Notes under the pieces: generated by a model
The model's database searches: none
The model's input: the letters and a program-made list of their open reading frames with translations, nothing else
Told to the model about the DNA's origin: nothing
Assembly (NCBI GenBank): GCA_026713505.1
Contig: JAPOOH010000264.1
Coordinates: 1 to 20,142 of the forward strand
Reading direction: 5' to 3'
Origin: Chloroflexota bacterium
GTDB taxonomy: Bacteria; Chloroflexota; Dehalococcoidia; Lucifugimonadales; Australimonadaceae
Length of the DNA: 20,142 nucleotides
Shown: in pieces, positions 1 to 6,545 of the stretch
Layout: the number at the start of each line of letters is the position of its first letter
Numbering within the stretch: position 1 is the first letter of the stretch
Translations under genes and position numbers: made by a program

Positions 1-294
1 CAGGCTGGGATCCGCCAAGAGCAGCGCGCGGGCGATGCCATGACGCAGCGCGTCCGCCCATGCGGAGACGCCGCCTCCTTCGATCTTCGCAACGACGTTG
101 AAACGGTCCGCAGCGGCGGAGATCGTCGCAAACGGCTGCATCGCGCGCTTCTGCCAGTCTATCCAGGGCAGTGCTTCCTCCAGCGGTTTGCCGTTCACGA
201 CCACAGCGCCCGTGCCGCCCGGGTAGAGACGCACGCGAGCGATAGCGGACTTCCGCTTCCCCGTTCCGTAGTAGTAGCTCTCCTGCGTCGTCAT
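1..294 (-). CDS. rpsI: 30S ribosomal protein S9, 3' end cut off by the window
   Basis: S9 binds 16S rRNA in the head of the small subunit, and its C-terminal tail (not in this window) reaches the P-site tRNA. I read 98 codons from an ATG at 294; the family is usually about 130 residues, so roughly the last quarter lies beyond position 1. Visible family marks are the N-terminal GTGKRKSAIARVRL block (residues 9-22) followed by PGGTG and VVNGKPLE. A purine-rich stretch containing GAGGAG precedes the ATG by about 11 bases. It follows rplM by 47 bases, the conserved rplM-rpsI pairing. Because the end is missing I cannot say whether S9 also carries an extra tail like several neighbours. Confidence 0.96.
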   Translation of the reverse strand, partial: MTTQESYYYGTGKRKSAIARVRLYPGGTGAVVVNGKPLEEALPWIDWQKRAMQPFATISAAADRFNVVAKIEGGGVSAWADALRHGIARALLLADPSL

Positions 295-341
295 CTGCTC
301 TCGCTCTCCTCGTCCTGCTCATCCTGAGCAGACCCTGCCGT

Positions 342-992
342 TCAGGTTCCTGCTTCCGGCTCGCCGCTCTCCGCCGTCTCTTCAGCCTCGGCAACGGCCG
401 TCTCAGGCTCGTCTTCGACCGGGGCGGTCTCCTCGGCCTCAACCGGCTCGACAACGGCCTGCGTGGCCACTTCTTCCGCTGGAGTTTCCTCGCTCACCGC
501 GCGGCGCCTGCGCCGTGCCGGTGCGGGCGCAGGGGCGGCGGGCGCCTGTTTGGCCTTGCCCATGCCGATGCGGACCTGCGCCTCGTGTGGGTGCGATTCG
601 GACGTGTAGACCTTAAGACGACGGAGCATCCTTCTACCGAGCCTGTTGCGCGGCAGCATCCCCTTCACCGCGAGCTCAATCACGCGCTCGGGGAAGCGCG
701 TTAGCATCTCTTCCAGCGTGCGCGTCCGCATGCCCCCCAGATAGCCGGAGTGGCGGTAATACAGCTTCTGCGACATCTTGTTGCCGGAGATCCCTACCTT
801 CGCGGCGTTGACCACGATGACGAAGTCCTCCGACAGCTGATGGCGGCTGTAGTCCGGGCGGTGCTTGCCCTGCAGCAGACCGGCTACCTTCGTGGCGAGG
901 CGGCCGAGCCGCTCGCCTTCCGCGTCCACCACGTGCCACCTCTCCTTACGGGCTGCCGGACTCGTGTGTTTTGTCGTGCGTTGTAGTTGCAT
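342..992 (-). CDS. rplM: 50S ribosomal protein L13 with a ~70-residue C-terminal extension
   Basis: L13 is an early-assembly 23S rRNA-binding protein. Residues about 15-143 match the family: ERWHVVDAEGERLGRLAT, a GKHRPDYSRH stretch, then NAAKVGISGNKMSQKLYYRHSGY and VKGMLPRNRLGRRMLRRLKVY. Bacterial L13 is normally about 142-150 residues; this one has 216. The excess is an Ala-Pro linker, a run of five arginines (about 160-164), then an acidic Glu/Ala/Val tail with no Lys or Arg to the end. The ATG at 992 lies inside truA, giving a 47-base overlap; starting here preserves the usual N-terminal spacing before WHVVDAEG. No strong Shine-Dalgarno is visible, so translation is probably coupled to truA. 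The core is certain; the role of the tail is unknown. Confidence 0.97.
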   Translation of the reverse strand: MQLQRTTKHTSPAARKERWHVVDAEGERLGRLATKVAGLLQGKHRPDYSRHQLSEDFVIVVNAAKVGISGNKMSQKLYYRHSGYLGGMRTRTLEEMLTRFPERVIELAVKGMLPRNRLGRRMLRRLKVYTSESHPHEAQVRIGMGKAKQAPAAPAPAPARRRRRAVSEETPAEEVATQAVVEPVEAEETAPVEDEPETAVAEAEETAESGEPEAGT

Positions 993-1749
993 CGTTCTCA
1001 GGCGGGAATCCCGCGTATCTCACTTCCTGTAATGTCAGGCCGCGTGCGGGGAGGACCGTCTCCGCCGCGCCCTGCGCGCCGCTCTGCACCATCCGCTCGA
1101 ACTCGCCCACCGTCATCCTGCCGAGCCCCACGTTCACCAGTGCTCCGGTTGTTCTGCGCACCTGCTGGGGAAGAAAGGCATTCGCCTCCAACTCCACCAC
1201 AAGCTCATCGCCGTCCCGGTCCACTGACGCCCGCGTCATCCGCCGGACGAAGGTCCTGCCCTGCGGTTGCGTCCCGCTGAAGGCGCGGAAGTCGTGCTCT
1301 CCAAGCAGGCTTGCAGCCGCCTGACGCATCGCGTCCTCATCCAGCCTGCGCGCCAACCGGTGGGTAACGCTCCGGCGCAGCGGGGACGGCTGACCGCCCT
1401 CCAACAGCCGGTAGCGGTACACCCGCGACTTCGCATGTCTGCGAGGGTCGAATGACTGTGGCACGTCGTAGGCTGCGCGCACCGCTATCTGCTCGCCCAG
1501 GTAGTGGTTCAGCCCGGCAACCATCCGCTCAGCAGCAAGCCCGCTATCCGTATCGAAGGCGGCAACCTGCGCGGCTGCGTGCACTCCGGCGTCGGTGCGC
1601 CCTGCTCCCCGGACCGTGGCCCTGACTGTGGTGAGCGACTCTATCGCGTTTTCGAGTTCCTCCTGTATCGAAGGGGCATTCGTCTGGCGTTGAAAGCCGG
1701 CGTACCCCGTGCCGTCGTATTCGATGACGAGCGCGATACGTCTCGTCAC
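946..1749 (-). CDS. truA: tRNA pseudouridine(38-40) synthase TruA
   Basis: TruA isomerises uridines 38-40 in the anticodon arm of tRNA to pseudouridine. The protein has 267 residues, normal for the family. It opens with IALVIEYDGTGYAGFQRQ (residues 5-22) and carries the catalytic GAGRTDAGVHA motif with the nucleophilic aspartate at D53; ANAFLPQQVRRTTGALVNVG near 190-208 matches the conserved FLxxQVR region. The start is GTG at 1749, preceded by GAGGAGG, which begins within the last bases of rplQ. The last 15 codons and stop overlap the start of rplM, and the residues after about 250 look like a family-atypical tail created by that overlap. The rplQ-truA-rplM-rpsI order is common in Gram-positive bacteria and Chloroflexota. 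Confidence 0.97.
   Translation of the reverse strand: MTRRIALVIEYDGTGYAGFQRQTNAPSIQEELENAIESLTTVRATVRGAGRTDAGVHAAAQVAAFDTDSGLAAERMVAGLNHYLGEQIAVRAAYDVPQSFDPRRHAKSRVYRYRLLEGGQPSPLRRSVTHRLARRLDEDAMRQAAASLLGEHDFRAFSGTQPQGRTFVRRMTRASVDRDGDELVVELEANAFLPQQVRRTTGALVNVGLGRMTVGEFERMVQSGAQGAAETVLPARGLTLQEVRYAGFPPENDATTTHDKTHESGSP
1002..1014 (-). promoter_or_regulatory. Small hairpin just upstream of the rplM start
   Basis: On the transcript the stem GCGGG pairs with CCCGC around a three-base ATT loop, ending nine bases before the rplM ATG and inside truA. It occupies the place where a Shine-Dalgarno would normally sit, and rplM has no strong one. It could make rplM translation depend on ribosomes arriving from truA, or it may be chance in high-G+C coding DNA. 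Confidence 0.3.
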
Positions 1750-1758
1750 GGTCCTCCT

Positions 1759-2109
1759 CTACACCAGCTCCAGCAGCGCCATCGGCGCGGCGTCGCCCTT
1801 GCGGGGCATGAGCTTCACCATCCGTGTGTAGCCGCCGGGCCGGTCCGCGTAACGTGGGCCTATTTCATTGAAAAGCCGCTCGACAGCGTCCTTGTCAGGG
1901 ACCACGGAGAGCGCCTGGCGGCGGTTGTGCAGTGTCGCCTCTCGCCCCTTGCTGATCATCTTCTCCGCAAGCGCGCGCACCTCACGGGCTTTCGCCTCGG
2001 TCGTCGTCACCCGCTCGTGGCGCAGTAACTGCGAGACGAGGTTGTTCATGAGCGCTTCGCGGTGTTCGCTGCGGCGCCCGAGCTTGCGGCCGGAAACACG
2101 GTGTCGCAT
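1759..2109 (-). CDS. rplQ: 50S ribosomal protein L17
   Basis: L17 is a large-subunit protein near the peptide exit tunnel. The 116-residue length is typical. The N-terminus MRHRVSGRKLGRRSEHREALMNN is the family signature, followed by LVSQLLRHERVTTTEAKAREVRALAEKMI and the C-terminal GGYTRMVKLMPRKGDAAPMALLELV. It starts at ATG 2109, five bases after the rpoA stop, as in the standard alpha operon, and is followed after nine bases by truA. Unlike several neighbours it carries no extension. Confidence 0.98.
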   Translation of the reverse strand: MRHRVSGRKLGRRSEHREALMNNLVSQLLRHERVTTTEAKAREVRALAEKMISKGREATLHNRRQALSVVPDKDAVERLFNEIGPRYADRPGGYTRMVKLMPRKGDAAPMALLELV

Positions 2110-2114
2110 CGCTG

Positions 2115-3167
2115 TTACTCCTGTTCATCCTTAGCCGCCTGCCCAGAGGCGGCTGCTACGGGGAGCGGGTCAGGCGCACTCTCCTGTGTCCGTAACCCGG
2201 GGTGAGTGATGCCTATCTCGCGCAGGCGTTCATCCAGCTCATCCAGGGACTTCTCGCCGAAGTTCCGGATTCGGAGCAACTCTTCCCTGTTCCTCTCCAG
2301 CACCTCGCCCACCTTGTGGATGGAGGCGCGCTTGAGGCAGTTAAGCGTGCGCATCGTCAGGTTCAGGTTTTCGACAGGCATGTTGTACTGGGAGGATGGG
2401 ATCGCCGCCGCCCACATCATCCTGTCGCTTTCCGGCGACTGCGACTCGGAGACCGTGGAAAAGCGGAAGAAGTGTTCAACCAGCTCCTGCCCGGCCTGGC
2501 GCATCGCCTCGGCGGGGGAGACCGCCCCGTTCGTCCACACCTCCACGTTGAGCCGCTCGTAGTCCGTGTGCTGGCCAACGCGCGTGCGCTCCACGGTGTA
2601 GTTCACCTTGCGCACCGGAGTGTAGATGGCGTCCACCGGCAATTCCCCTATGGGCCGTCCGTCGCCGGACACAGCAGGCTCGTAACCCCTGCCGGTCTCC
2701 ACGTTCAGGTCCATCTCCAACCTGGAGTTCGGGCCGTCCAACGTGGCGATGTGGAATTCCGGGTTCACGATCTCGAAGTCCGGGGACATAATGATGTCGC
2801 CCGCCTTTACCTCGCCCGGTCCCTCGACGCGCAACCGGAGCTTCCCCGGCCTGTTGGTGTGCGCCCGGAGGTTGATGGATTTGACGTTGAGCAGGATGTC
2901 AACGACATCCTCCTTCACGTAGGGGACGGTGGAGTATTCGTGCTCCACGCCTTCGATCTTGACGGAGCTGATGGCGGAGCCCTGGATGGAGCTCAGCAGC
3001 ACGCGGCGCAAGGGGTTCCCCAAGGTCACCCCGTACCCGCGCGGTAGAGGCTCGATGACGAACATCCCGTAGTTCTCACCGGATTCCGTCATCCGCACCG
3101 TGGGCTTGGGCACCGGCGCGAGGTCGTAACTGGAGTCGCGAGGCTCGTCGTAACCGTAGTCCAACAT
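2115..3167 (-). CDS. rpoA: DNA-directed RNA polymerase alpha subunit
   Basis: Alpha dimerises to nucleate RNA polymerase assembly; its C-terminal domain contacts UP elements and activators. The 350-residue protein has an N-terminal dimerisation domain (about 20-237, with GYGVTLGNPLRRVLLSSIQG at 44-63 and a PEFHIATLD segment), a linker, and the C-terminal domain at about 262-322. The DNA-contact residues of the E. coli domain are kept: R273, N276, C277, K279, G304, K306 and S307 correspond to R265, N268, C269, K271, G296, K298 and S299. There is a roughly 20-residue N-terminal extension and a short polar C-terminal tail rich in Ala, Gln and Asp. A 64-base gap with a strong hairpin separates it from rpsD, the largest gap in the window. 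Confidence 0.99.
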   Translation of the reverse strand: MLDYGYDEPRDSSYDLAPVPKPTVRMTESGENYGMFVIEPLPRGYGVTLGNPLRRVLLSSIQGSAISSVKIEGVEHEYSTVPYVKEDVVDILLNVKSINLRAHTNRPGKLRLRVEGPGEVKAGDIIMSPDFEIVNPEFHIATLDGPNSRLEMDLNVETGRGYEPAVSGDGRPIGELPVDAIYTPVRKVNYTVERTRVGQHTDYERLNVEVWTNGAVSPAEAMRQAGQELVEHFFRFSTVSESQSPESDRMMWAAAIPSSQYNMPVENLNLTMRTLNCLKRASIHKVGEVLERNREELLRIRNFGEKSLDELDERLREIGITHPGLRTQESAPDPLPVAAASGQAAKDEQE

Positions 3168-3189
3168 CTCTTGTCCCGTCCTTCATGAA

Positions 3190-3213
3190 CCCGGCCCTGG
3201 CTGGAGGACCGGG
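3190..3213 (-). promoter_or_regulatory. Stable hairpin in the rpsD-rpoA intergenic gap
   Basis: The 24 bases fold into a nine-pair stem (CCCGGTCCT against AGGGCCGGG, with one T-G wobble) and a six-base CCAGCC loop. It sits in the only gap longer than 50 bases in the window and ends 22 bases before the rpoA ATG. No T tract follows, so it is not a typical rho-independent terminator; the palindrome TTCATGAA directly follows it on the transcript. It may be an attenuator, an RNA-processing site, or a protein-binding element setting rpoA expression apart from the ribosomal proteins. Confidence 0.45.
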
Positions 3214-3231
3214 AAGACCAAAGCCGACCCG

Positions 3232-3858
3232 TCAGCGCGAGTAGAACTCCACCACCATTCGGGTCTCGATCTTGCTGTCTATGTCTGTGGGCTCAGGGTT
3301 CCGCGCAATCATCGCCGTCATCTCGTTCCGGTCGAACTCGATCCACTCCGGGATCGGCCTCTGGCCGACCGAGCGGACGGCGTCCTGCCCGAAGCGTGCG
3401 TCCTTGCTGGACGGTTTCCACGCGATCATCTCGCCGGCGCGGACACGGTACGAGGGGATGTTCACTTTCCTCCCGTTCACCGTGAAGTGACCGTGCAGTA
3501 CGCGCTGCCGCGCCTGCGCACGGGAGTCCGCGAACCCGATACGGTAGATGACGTTGTCCAGGCGCCGCTCCAGCAACTGGAACAGGTTCTCACCCGTAGC
3601 GCCCTGCATCCGGAACGCGTCGCCGAAGTACCGGCGGAACTGTCGCTCCAGCACACCGTACGTCTGGCGGGCCTTCTGCTTCTCACGCAGTTGCACGGCC
3701 CAGTCGGACGCGCGACGGCGGCGAGGCTGCTGGTCGCCCGGTGTTTTGCGGCGCTTCTCCACGCCGCACTTGGGGGTGAAACAGCGCTCACCCTTCAGGA
3801 ACAGTTTCTCTCCGGCGCGCCGGCATTGTCGGCACACGGGACCCGTGTATCTTGCCAT
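3232..3858 (-). CDS. rpsD: 30S ribosomal protein S4, zinc-binding (C+) form
   Basis: S4 is a primary 16S rRNA-binding protein that nucleates small-subunit assembly, and in some bacteria it represses its own operon. The 208-residue length is standard. The N-terminus has four cysteines, C9, C12, C26 and C31, forming the zinc knuckle of the C+ type. The S4 RNA-binding domain spans about 97-160 and includes LFQLLERRLDNVIYRIGFA, SRAQARQRVLHGHFTVNGRKVNIPSY. The C-terminus ends in IETRMVVEFYSR. It starts at ATG 3858, nine bases after rpsK. Its position between rpsK and rpoA matches the alpha operon of E. coli and Chloroflexota, unlike Bacillus, where rpsD is elsewhere. Confidence 0.99.
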   Translation of the reverse strand: MARYTGPVCRQCRRAGEKLFLKGERCFTPKCGVEKRRKTPGDQQPRRRRASDWAVQLREKQKARQTYGVLERQFRRYFGDAFRMQGATGENLFQLLERRLDNVIYRIGFADSRAQARQRVLHGHFTVNGRKVNIPSYRVRAGEMIAWKPSSKDARFGQDAVRSVGQRPIPEWIEFDRNEMTAMIARNPEPTDIDSKIETRMVVEFYSR

Positions 3859-3867
3859 CTTCCCCTC

Positions 3868-4260
3868 TTAGACCCGCCGCCGTTTGGGTGGGCGGCAGCC
3901 GTTATGCGGAACCGGTGTCACGTCGCGGATGCTCGTTACGGTCAGACCCGCGCCCTGCAGCGCACGTATAGCGGACTCACGACCTGCGCCGGGACCCCGC
4001 ACGTACACCTCGACCTGGCGCAGGCCGAACTCCATCGCCCTGCGCGCAGCAGTTTCGGAAACGCGTTGGGCCGCGAAGGCTGTGCTCTTCCGCGCTCCCT
4101 TGAAGCCAACGCCGCCGCCGGAGCCCCAGGCAACCACGTTGCCTTCCGGGTCCGTGAGCGAAACGATGGTGTTGTTGAACGTAGCCGTGATAAACACCTT
4201 GCCGCGAGGAACGAACTTCCGCTCGCGACGCCGTGTCCTTGTTCTGTTGGCCCTGGCCAA
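3868..4260 (-). CDS. rpsK: 30S ribosomal protein S11
   Basis: S11 lies on the small-subunit platform and supports the decoding region. The 130-residue length is normal. Recognisable blocks are GKVFITATFNNTIVSLTDPEGNVVAW (about 20-45), GFKGARKSTAFAAQ, VYVRGPGAGRESAIRAL and the C-terminal PHNGCRPPKRRRV. The start is TTG at 4260: it is preceded by GGAGGG six bases upstream, there is no in-frame ATG nearby, and it gives the family's usual basic N-terminus. It follows rpsM by 19 bases and precedes rpsD by 9. Confidence 0.98.
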   Translation of the reverse strand: MARANRTRTRRRERKFVPRGKVFITATFNNTIVSLTDPEGNVVAWGSGGGVGFKGARKSTAFAAQRVSETAARRAMEFGLRQVEVYVRGPGAGRESAIRALQGAGLTVTSIRDVTPVPHNGCRPPKRRRV

Positions 4261-4279
4261 GATGATCCCTCCGCCCGTC

Positions 4280-4660
4280 CTACTTCTTCATCACGCGCCG
4301 CTTGCCAGCGACCGTCCTCCGGCCGCTGCGCTTCGTGCGCGCATTCGTCTTCGTTCGCTGGCCGTGCACCGGCAGGCCGCGACGGTGCCGCAGTCCCCGG
4401 TACGTGCCGATGTCGATCAGCCGGCGGATGTTGTCGTTCACCTCGCGGCGAAGGTCTCCTTCCACCGTGTAGTCGTGGTCTATGATCTCCCTCATGCGGG
4501 TCATCTGCTCGTCGGGTACCTCGTGCACCTTCGGGTTGCCGGAGATACCTGCCTGTGACGCGATGCGCGTCGCAGCCGTCGGGCCGATGCCATGGATGCG
4601 CCGGAGCGCTATCTCCACGCGCTTGTTGTCAGGTATGTCTACGCCTGCTATGCGTGCCAT
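4280..4660 (-). CDS. rpsM: 30S ribosomal protein S13
   Basis: S13 sits in the small-subunit head, forms bridges to the large subunit and contacts the P-site tRNA with its basic C-terminal tail. The product is 126 residues, starting MARIAGVDIPDNKRVEIALRRIHGIG, with the helix-hairpin-helix region around 14-45 and the conserved tail RGLRHRRGLPVHGQRTKTNARTRK-like stretch (here ending KRSGRRTVAGKRRVMKK). The frame stays open for another 21 codons upstream to an ATG at 4723, but that would run through rpmJ; the ATG at 4660, four bases after the rpmJ stop, gives the family N-terminus. Confidence 0.98.
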   Translation of the reverse strand: MARIAGVDIPDNKRVEIALRRIHGIGPTAATRIASQAGISGNPKVHEVPDEQMTRMREIIDHDYTVEGDLRREVNDNIRRLIDIGTYRGLRHRRGLPVHGQRTKTNARTKRSGRRTVAGKRRVMKK

Positions 4661-4664
4661 GGTC

Positions 4665-4778
4665 TCACCCCTGCTTCTGGTTGTGGCGCGGGTTGGAGCA
4701 GATGATCCGCAGTGTGCGGCCACGCCGTACCTGACGGCACTTGTCGCACCGGGGTTTGACGGATGCTGATACTTTCAC
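4665..4778 (-). CDS. rpmJ: 50S ribosomal protein L36, zinc-binding form
   Basis: L36 is the smallest large-subunit protein and organises 23S rRNA near the GTPase-associated side. I translated 37 codons from GTG at 4778: MKVSASVKPRCDKCRQVRRG, then RTLRIICSNPRHNQKQG. The length is exactly that of the family, and the zinc ligands C11, C14, C27 and H32 are all present. AGGAG precedes the start by 11 bases. It lies between infA (16-base gap) and rpsM (4-base gap), its canonical place. It is short enough to be missed by length-filtered gene calling. Confidence 0.97.
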   Translation of the reverse strand: MKVSASVKPRCDKCRQVRRGRTLRIICSNPRHNQKQG

Positions 4779-4794
4779 GTCGCCCTGCTCCTTC

Positions 4795-5013
4795 CTACTT
4801 GAACCGGTAGGTGATGCGCCCGCGGGTAAGGTCGTACGGCGACAGCTCTACCAGCACGCGGTCTCCGGGAAGAACGCGGATGAAGTGCATCCGCATCTTG
4901 CCGGACACATGTGCAAGCACCTCGTGGCCGTTCGCAAGCTCCGCGCGGAAGGTTGCGTTCGGCAGGGCCTCCATCACTGTGGCCTCTACCTCTATGGACT
5001 CTTTCTTCGCCAT
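4795..5013 (-). CDS. infA: Translation initiation factor IF-1
   Basis: IF-1 blocks the A site of the 30S subunit during initiation. The 72-residue product is a single OB-fold with the family sequence throughout: KKESIEVEATVMEALPNATF at the start, ELANGHEVLAHVSGKMRMHFIRVLPGDRV in the middle and ELSPYDLTRGRITYRFK at the end. The start is ATG 5013, 21 bases after the map stop. The map-infA-rpmJ-rpsM order is standard for Gram-positive bacteria and Chloroflexota. Confidence 0.99.
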   Translation of the reverse strand: MAKKESIEVEATVMEALPNATFRAELANGHEVLAHVSGKMRMHFIRVLPGDRVLVELSPYDLTRGRITYRFK

Positions 5014-5034
5014 GCAGCCCCGCGTTCTCCCTTA

Positions 5035-5844
5035 CTAGTCCACCTTCGTCGTTATGATGGGGTCGCCCTCGGTGATGATCACCGTGTGCTCGTAGTGGAC
5101 GGACACCGACCCGTCTGTCGTAACCACCGTCCACCCGTCGTCCAGCACCGTCGTGGCGTCGCCGCCGAAGTTCACCATCGGTTCGATGGCGATGGCCATG
5201 CCCGGGCGCAGCAGCGGTCCGTGCCCGCCGGGGCCGAAGTTGGGAACGGACGGCTCCTCATGCAACTGAGAGCCGATGCCGTGCCCGACGTACTCCCTTA
5301 CGATGCCGTACCGGCCATGCCGCAGTATCTCCAGCTCCACAGCGTGGGAGACATCGCCCACGCGGTTGCCCGCGCGCGCCTGCGCAATGCCCGCGAACAG
5401 CGCCGCACGGCCTGTCTCCATGTGCGCACGAGTCTCCTCGCTCACGTCGCCAACCGCCACCGTCACTGCGGAGTCGCCGTACAGCCCGTCGACGATCGCC
5501 CCGAGGTCCATGCCCACAACGTCGCCCACCTGGATGCGGCGTTCACCGGGGATCCCGTGAACTATCTCGTTGTTCAGCGAGATGCACAGCGTGGCGGGAA
5601 AGCCGCGGTAGCCCTTGAACGCAGGGATCGCGTCGCGGGCGCGGATCTCGCGCTCAGCGATGGCATCGATCTCCCGGGTTGTCATGCCGGGAGCGATGGA
5701 ACCGCGCAACACCCGCAGGACCTCGCCCGTAACGCGCCCGGCTTCCTGCATCCGGTCCAGCTCCGTCGAGCTCTTGACCGTGATACCGCCGCGCCCGCTT
5801 CTGACGCCCAGGTCCCGCAGCACCGCTTTTGTCTGTGTGTTCAT
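5035..5844 (-). CDS. map: Methionine aminopeptidase, type I
   Basis: The enzyme removes the initiator methionine from nascent proteins using two metal ions. From the ATG at 5844 the product has 269 residues, close to the 250-265 usual for type I. Metal ligands are in place: D113 (VVGMD), D124 (LYGD), H188 (VGHGIG), E221 (AIEPM) and E252 (HYEHT), with the substrate-side H96 in EIVHGIP. No SH3-binding or zinc-finger N-terminal domain is present. The frame is open to a TTG at 5880 (12 codons more), but that TTG has no Shine-Dalgarno and would place coding over a promoter-like sequence, so I prefer the ATG. It follows adk by about 50 bases. Confidence 0.96.
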   Translation of the reverse strand: MNTQTKAVLRDLGVRSGRGGITVKSSTELDRMQEAGRVTGEVLRVLRGSIAPGMTTREIDAIAEREIRARDAIPAFKGYRGFPATLCISLNNEIVHGIPGERRIQVGDVVGMDLGAIVDGLYGDSAVTVAVGDVSEETRAHMETGRAALFAGIAQARAGNRVGDVSHAVELEILRHGRYGIVREYVGHGIGSQLHEEPSVPNFGPGGHGPLLRPGMAIAIEPMVNFGGDATTVLDDGWTVVTTDGSVSVHYEHTVIITEGDPIITTKVD

Positions 5845-5856
5845 CCGCAAACGCCT

Positions 5857-5885
5857 ATTGTACGTGGCACGAGTAGACAACGCAA
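5857..5885 (-). promoter_or_regulatory. Candidate sigma-70-type promoter before map
   Basis: On the minus strand TTGCGT (5880-5885) and TACAAT (5857-5862) are separated by exactly 17 bases. The -10 matches TATAAT at five of six positions; the -35 only in TTG. It lies in an unusually A/T-rich patch just after the adk stop. A start site 6-8 bases downstream of the -10 would leave only about 5-7 bases before the map ATG at 5844, an almost leaderless mRNA. It would feed map, infA, rpmJ and the alpha-operon genes independently of the upstream ribosomal proteins. Confidence 0.45.
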
Positions 5886-5894
5886 AGCGTCAAC

Positions 5895-6545
5895 TCATGC
5901 GCCGAAGGCTGCCTCCAGATCCGCCGTGACTTGCTCCACTCTTTGCTGGCCGTTCACACGGGCCAGCTTCCCCTGCGATTCGTAGTAGCCCACCAGCGGC
6001 GCGGTCTGGCGTTCATACGTCTCCAGCCGCGCGCGCACCACCTCGGACTTGTCATCGTCGCGCTGGTAGAGTTCGCCGCTACAGGAATCGCAGCGGCCTG
6101 CAGCCTGTGGCGGCGAGAACGACTCGTGATACGGCGTCTGGCAGTTGCGGCATATCCACCGTCCGGCCAGTCGGCGCACCAGTTCCTCCGTCTCTACCTC
6201 TATCAACAGCGCTGCCGCTATCTCGCGCCCCTGACCCCCCAGGGCGTCATCCAGCGCCTTCGCCTGTTCCAATGTCCGCGGGAACCCGTCCAGCACGTAG
6301 CCGTCGCGTGCGTCCTGCTCGTCCATGCGCTCGAGCACCATGCGGATCGTCACGTCGTCCGGCACGAGTTCGCCCTTGTCCATGTACGTCTTCGCCAGAG
6401 CACCGAGTTCGGTTCCTTCGCCCAGGTGCTTGCGGAACAGGTCGCCGGAGGCGATATGCGCGCCCACACCGGCTTCGGCGATGAGCGCAGCCTGTGTGCC
6501 CTTCCCCGCGCCGGGGGGTCCCAGCAGCACAACTCGCGCGCTCAT
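5895..6545 (-). CDS. adk: Adenylate kinase with zinc-binding LID
   Basis: Adk interconverts ATP + AMP and 2 ADP in the cytoplasm. The 216-residue protein has the P-loop GPPGAGKGT at 9-17, the AMP-binding ASGDLFRKH region at 32-40, LDGFPRT at 85-91, and a long-type LID at about 126-165. The LID carries C132, C135, C152 and C155, the four-cysteine zinc site common in Gram-positive and thermophilic enzymes and absent from E. coli. The ATG at 6545 overlaps the secY stop by four bases (ATGA), implying translational coupling. The secY-adk-map order is typical of this operon in Gram-positive bacteria. Confidence 0.98.
   Translation of the reverse strand: MSARVVLLGPPGAGKGTQAALIAEAGVGAHIASGDLFRKHLGEGTELGALAKTYMDKGELVPDDVTIRMVLERMDEQDARDGYVLDGFPRTLEQAKALDDALGGQGREIAAALLIEVETEELVRRLAGRWICRNCQTPYHESFSPPQAAGRCDSCSGELYQRDDDKSEVVRARLETYERQTAPLVGYYESQGKLARVNGQQRVEQVTADLEAAFGA

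Noticed and set aside
315..331. CTGCTC-ATCCT-GAGCAG inverted repeat in the rplM-rpsI gap as a terminator
   Set aside because: The stem is only six pairs, no T tract follows, and rpsI continues immediately after; at most a weak structure near the rpsI ribosome-binding site.
3487..4485. 332-codon plus-strand open frame opposite rpsD, rpsK and rpsM
   Set aside because: Spans three complete minus-strand genes and shows no family motif.
4741..5985. 414-codon plus-strand open frame opposite infA, map and the adk end
   Set aside because: Antisense shadow of conserved genes, with the biased composition expected of high-G+C opposite frames.
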